Assembly (NCBI RefSeq): GCF_018403665.1
Contig: NZ_BOVJ01000119.1
Coordinates: forward strand, 1-35,990
Reading direction: 5' to 3'
DNA from: Paenibacillus cisolokensis
Lineage (GTDB): Bacteria > Bacillota > Bacilli > Paenibacillales > Paenibacillaceae
DNA length: 35,990 nucleotides
Of this stretch, positions 33,415-35,990 are shown piece after piece. The position numbers were made by a program, and so were the translations under genes. Within the stretch, counting starts at the first letter, position 1, and every line of letters starts with the position of its first letter. Below the pieces are notes generated by a model, which worked only from the letters and a program-made list of their open reading frames with translations, searched no databases and was not told the DNA's origin.

Positions 33415-34755
33415 ATGAAGAAGACTCTTTTGGCGGGAATGGCAGCAATAACGTTAGTAACCGCACAAGGTTCTTTCGTTCCACAAACGGTGATCGCATC
33501 TTCTCAAGACGCAGCTTTCGATCTCAAAGGCATTAAGGATGATATCACTAGCATTAAAGATGATGATGTCGAAAAGGCAAAAGATCTTTTCAACAAACTG
33601 AAGGATGTCAAAGACCACTGGGCTGCTGCGGCTATTCAAAAAGCAATCGAGCGCGGCTATGTAAACGGTTACGGGGATCTTACCTTCAAACCCAACGCGC
33701 AAGTCACCCGCGCGGAGTTCATAAAGATGGTTGTCGTCGGCATTGGCATTAATACATCGAGCGTAGCCCAGGGTTCTAAATGGTACGACCCTTATGTGAA
33801 TGCTGCAATCCAAAACAATCTCATTACCGCCAAAGAATACCCGTCTGGTGATTACAACACAGCCATGACTCGGATGGAAATGGCAAGGCTATCTGTTCGA
33901 GCTATCGGAAAGACAGCATCTAGTGATGCGGAATACATGTATCTTGCAACAAAAAACGGTTTGATCTCGGGTGTAGGTAATGGGAAACTAGCGGAAAACG
34001 ACACAACGACTCGGGCTCAAGCGGTTACAATTATCGAGCGCATAATCACAGTGAGGGAAGGCGGGTCACTTCCTGTTGATCAGGCAGCAGTCAAAACTGC
34101 GGAGGCTGCAATGAATGCCAAGACAGACCCATGGGGTTCTGCAATCCGCACAACGAATCTCCCGTCGAACGCAAAGAATTTCCCATACATTCTGGAAAAA
34201 TGGCCGAATGAAATGTACGAACTCAAACTAAAATACTCACGAGAATTCATCAGTGCTGCAAAATTCGTTGAAGACGACTTGTATAGCAAAGAAGCAGCAA
34301 AATACTGGGCTGATACCGTTAACCAATGGGGGAAACAAATTCTTAATGTTGATTATAAGACAATCGGAGACGATTGGGCTGAAAAATACATGGGGGCGAT
34401 GCTTCAACAAGGTTCAGGGCTCAAAACCAGCACTGATAAGTATGTCAAATGGGTGAAAGAAAACCAAATCGCCATTGAAGGCAGCCTAACTGCAGAGCCA
34501 TCAATTGTACAATATGCAGACGGGGCAATCTATGTCCGTAGTTATTTCCGTTTTAAGATCAACTCATATAAAGCAGACAAGGACATTGTTCAAGATTTCT
34601 GGTATTCCCCCGGAACATACAAAAAGAATCAATGGTATGAAGGCTATGCGGATATTCCTTTGGTTACCAAAGTTTACATGGGGACTTACAAGGACTATAA
34701 GGTCGCTTCAAGTGCAAGCATCTTTATGCAAGGAAGTGTGAAAGAGGCAAAATAA
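33415..34755 (+). CDS. S-layer homology (SLH) domain surface protein
   Basis: A 446-residue protein. MKKTLLAGMAAITLVTAQ...VIASS is a signal peptide. Residues about 60-220 hold three SLH repeats: KDVKDHWAAAAIQKAIERGYVNGYGDLTFKPNAQVTRAEFIKMVV, SKWYDPYVNAAIQNNLITAKEYPSGDYNTAMTRMEMARLSVRA and a shorter third with GNGKLAENDTTTRAQAVTIIERII. SLH repeats anchor proteins to pyruvylated wall polymer. The C-terminal half (about 230-446) is Lys/Tyr/Trp-rich and unassigned. AGGAGG precedes the ATG. The coding sequence is visibly more A/T-rich than the window's operon genes. Confidence 0.92.
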   Translation: MKKTLLAGMAAITLVTAQGSFVPQTVIASSQDAAFDLKGIKDDITSIKDDDVEKAKDLFNKLKDVKDHWAAAAIQKAIERGYVNGYGDLTFKPNAQVTRAEFIKMVVVGIGINTSSVAQGSKWYDPYVNAAIQNNLITAKEYPSGDYNTAMTRMEMARLSVRAIGKTASSDAEYMYLATKNGLISGVGNGKLAENDTTTRAQAVTIIERIITVREGGSLPVDQAAVKTAEAAMNAKTDPWGSAIRTTNLPSNAKNFPYILEKWPNEMYELKLKYSREFISAAKFVEDDLYSKEAAKYWADTVNQWGKQILNVDYKTIGDDWAEKYMGAMLQQGSGLKTSTDKYVKWVKENQIAIEGSLTAEPSIVQYADGAIYVRSYFRFKINSYKADKDIVQDFWYSPGTYKKNQWYEGYADIPLVTKVYMGTYKDYKVASSASIFMQGSVKEAK

Positions 34756-34785
34756 TTAATAGTAAGGGAACGAGTGGATGACATT

Positions 34786-35250
34786 ATGATTAAAGGAAAA
34801 CGGGGCTTATACAAGCTATTGATGTCATTATTAATTTTCACCCTGGCTTTCCCTATGCTGAACTTCACGGCAAGAGCTGCTCCACCAGGAAGCGATATCT
34901 ATTTTGATAAAATGGTGGGTTAGTTGTAGAAGTTACTTCAACTGCTGCGACAAGCGGGATAAGATATCGAACCGTTGGATGGATGGTAACTGCAGAACCT
35001 ACTTGTAGAGATGGAGATTGTAGGCCCAAAAATTTTCCGCATGTAGAGTTTGAAAATGCAAGGGACGCTGTGATGAGCACCGACCCTCCGACTCCGGTTC
35101 CGGGCCAGCACGTAAAAACAACATGGTATTTTAATCCGGACGTTGTAAATGGTCAGTTTTTCAACGTTTTTGAAGATTTGCTACAACCAAACCAAAGACT
35201 ATACTTAAGTGCTGTTATGGAATCATATGACGCGAACACTGGTAAAAGAA
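34786..35250 (+). pseudogene. Secreted DUF5704-like protein, 5' fragment (frameshifted and truncated)
   Basis: MIKGKRGLYKLLMSLLIFTLAFPMLNFTARAAPPGSDIYFDK is a signal peptide and mature start. One A added to the A4 run near 34910 continues it as GGLVVEVTSTAATSGIRYRTVGWMVTAEPTCRDGDCRP, then PGQHVKTTWYFNPDVVNGQF and LYLSAVMESYDANTGKRR, which recalls the DUF5704 repeat proteins of Paenibacillaceae. After about 35250 the sequence switches to unrelated minus-strand coding material. GTAAGGGA lies upstream of the ATG. The family assignment is from memory and moderate. As read it is a broken gene. Confidence 0.5.
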
Positions 35251-35268
35251 GGAGCCGGGTCCGTCCCT

Positions 35269-35780
35269 TTAATGAGCATAAAATAAGCTCGTTTCACATC
35301 GACGTCTGTCAAAGCAAGATTTCATCGATCCGTAAGGGCCGGCGTTAATATCCATCTTTTTGGCGAGGAGGGCGGCATTTCTTGCCGGAGCGCCGCCGTC
35401 CACCTTGCCCGTGGATTTCTTGGCGTCTTCGATAAATTCTTTCAGATTGGCGTAAGGCGCATCCTCGTGAACCGCCGGCACATAAGTGTCGTCGTAAACG
35501 CCGATGGCCACCACTTCAAAATCCTTATGCGAAAACTCCGAGGTGCCGATGACGTTATTGACCAGCATGCTTTCATGGAACCACAGGGCGGTATAGCCGT
35601 CCGGCTTGGCGTCCTTCACCTTGGTCGCCCCTACGGTGCCGTTGGCGCCTTTCATATTCACGACGACGACCGGTTTGCCCAGCTCCTTCTCCAAATATTT
35701 GGCATACGTTCTGGCATGGAAATCGGTATCGCCTCCCGGAGCGTACGGAACGACAAGCTCTAATCGGCTTTTCCGGCCAA
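35269..35780 (-). pseudogene. TctC/Bug-type tricarboxylate binding protein, internal fragment
   Basis: VVPYAPGGDTDFHARTYAKYLEKELGKPVVVVNMKGANGTVGATKVKDAKPDGYTALWFHESMLVNN is the characteristic lobe-1 sequence of tripartite tricarboxylate transporter binding proteins. The N-terminal signal peptide is missing. The VVPYAPGGD part is one frame off (one A short near 35767). After LLAKKMDINAGPYGSMKS the protein leaves the family pattern and ends at 35269, so about half is lost. No tctA/tctB membrane genes are present. It is bounded by plus-strand fragments on both sides. Confidence 0.6.
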
Positions 35781-35978
35781 TGCCGCATCGGTTATGTCAT
35801 TGATCCAGTCAAGGGCTACGTTCGTTTCAGAAACGGGAAGGATGCTTTAGGGGAGCGTATTCCTCTTGAAGCGGGGATGATTCTGTTTTCCGGAGCTGGA
35901 TGGCACGTCTTTGAATATGACGAAGTCGGGTATGTGGACATTGTGTTTATTTACGGCCAAGTGACCCGCATTAGTTGA
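35763..35978 (+). pseudogene. Cupin-like protein, C-terminal fragment
   Basis: One plus frame reads GYVIDPVKGYVRFRNGKDAL, then GERIPLEAGMILFSGAGWHVFEYDEVGYVDIVFIYGQVTRIS and a stop at 35978. Short beta strands and LEAGMILFSGAGWHVFE look like a cupin or AraC sensor barrel. No start codon or ribosome site precedes it; the upstream sequence belongs to the TctC-like fragment on the other strand. The exact 5' junction (about 35763-35790) is not determined. Confidence 0.45.
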
Positions 35979-35990
35979 GTCCGTATAATT

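Overview
The window reads as chromosome of a Gram-positive member of the Bacillales, most likely Paenibacillaceae (Paenibacillus or Cohnella type). The signs are strong AGGAGG-type ribosome binding sites, an S-layer-homology (SLH) protein, a YdaD-type stress dehydrogenase, DinB, GrpB and VOC paralogues, and GC-rich dispersed intergenic repeats. No rRNA, tRNA, CRISPR array or complete insertion sequence was seen. Layout: (1) 1-2720, a lipid module: patatin-like phospholipase, fatty-acid hydroxylase, winged-helix regulator and a FabH-type ketoacyl synthase. An 18-23 bp motif, GTTTTTGGGTCTTTTGTG, lies upstream of the three transcription units. (2) 2919-5867, a stress SDR and an aldehyde dehydrogenase/DUF779 pair. 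(3) 5979-17540, a long minus-strand operon that starts at a good promoter and passes a palindromic operator and a leader terminator. It encodes thioesterase, VOC protein, acyl-CoA ligase, quinone-oxidoreductase-like enzyme, an SsuABC-type importer, alpha/beta hydrolase, luciferase-like monooxygenase, gamma-glutamyltransferase and GNAT. This looks like uptake and stepwise breakdown of an unknown organic compound. It ends in a WYL-regulator/DinB remnant. (4) 17614-20752, an MFS exporter and a PD-(D/E)XK nuclease-like gene bracketed by GC-rich repeats. (5) 20753-30302, mostly small stress and detoxification genes: VOC, AraC, DJ-1, two DinB, a second VOC, GrpB, histidine phosphatase, kinase-like protein, ArsR-AHSA1, Nudix, APH-type kinase and an acetamidase stub. 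(6) 30469-32659, FabF-type synthase divergent from an XRE/MmyB-type regulator. (7) 32751-35990, an Old Yellow Enzyme remnant, an SLH protein, and a mosaic of truncated genes.

Two quality signals matter to any user. First, at least a dozen genes are split by single-base frameshifts. Nearly all can be repaired by adding one base to a short A or T run, which is the pattern of uncorrected homopolymer deletions in a read or assembly and not of biological decay. I therefore report those genes as single reading frames with the shift positions noted. Second, several loci (WYL/DinB at 6100-6421, acetamidase at 30096, OYE at 32751-33147, and the 34786-35978 mosaic) lack internal or terminal pieces. These are real deletions or mis-joins that single-base repair cannot fix.

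The most promising undescribed elements are the shared operator of the lipid module, a promoter-plus-hairpin leader duplicated at 23849-23935 and 30323-30405, the leader terminator ahead of the catabolic operon, and the catabolic operon itself.
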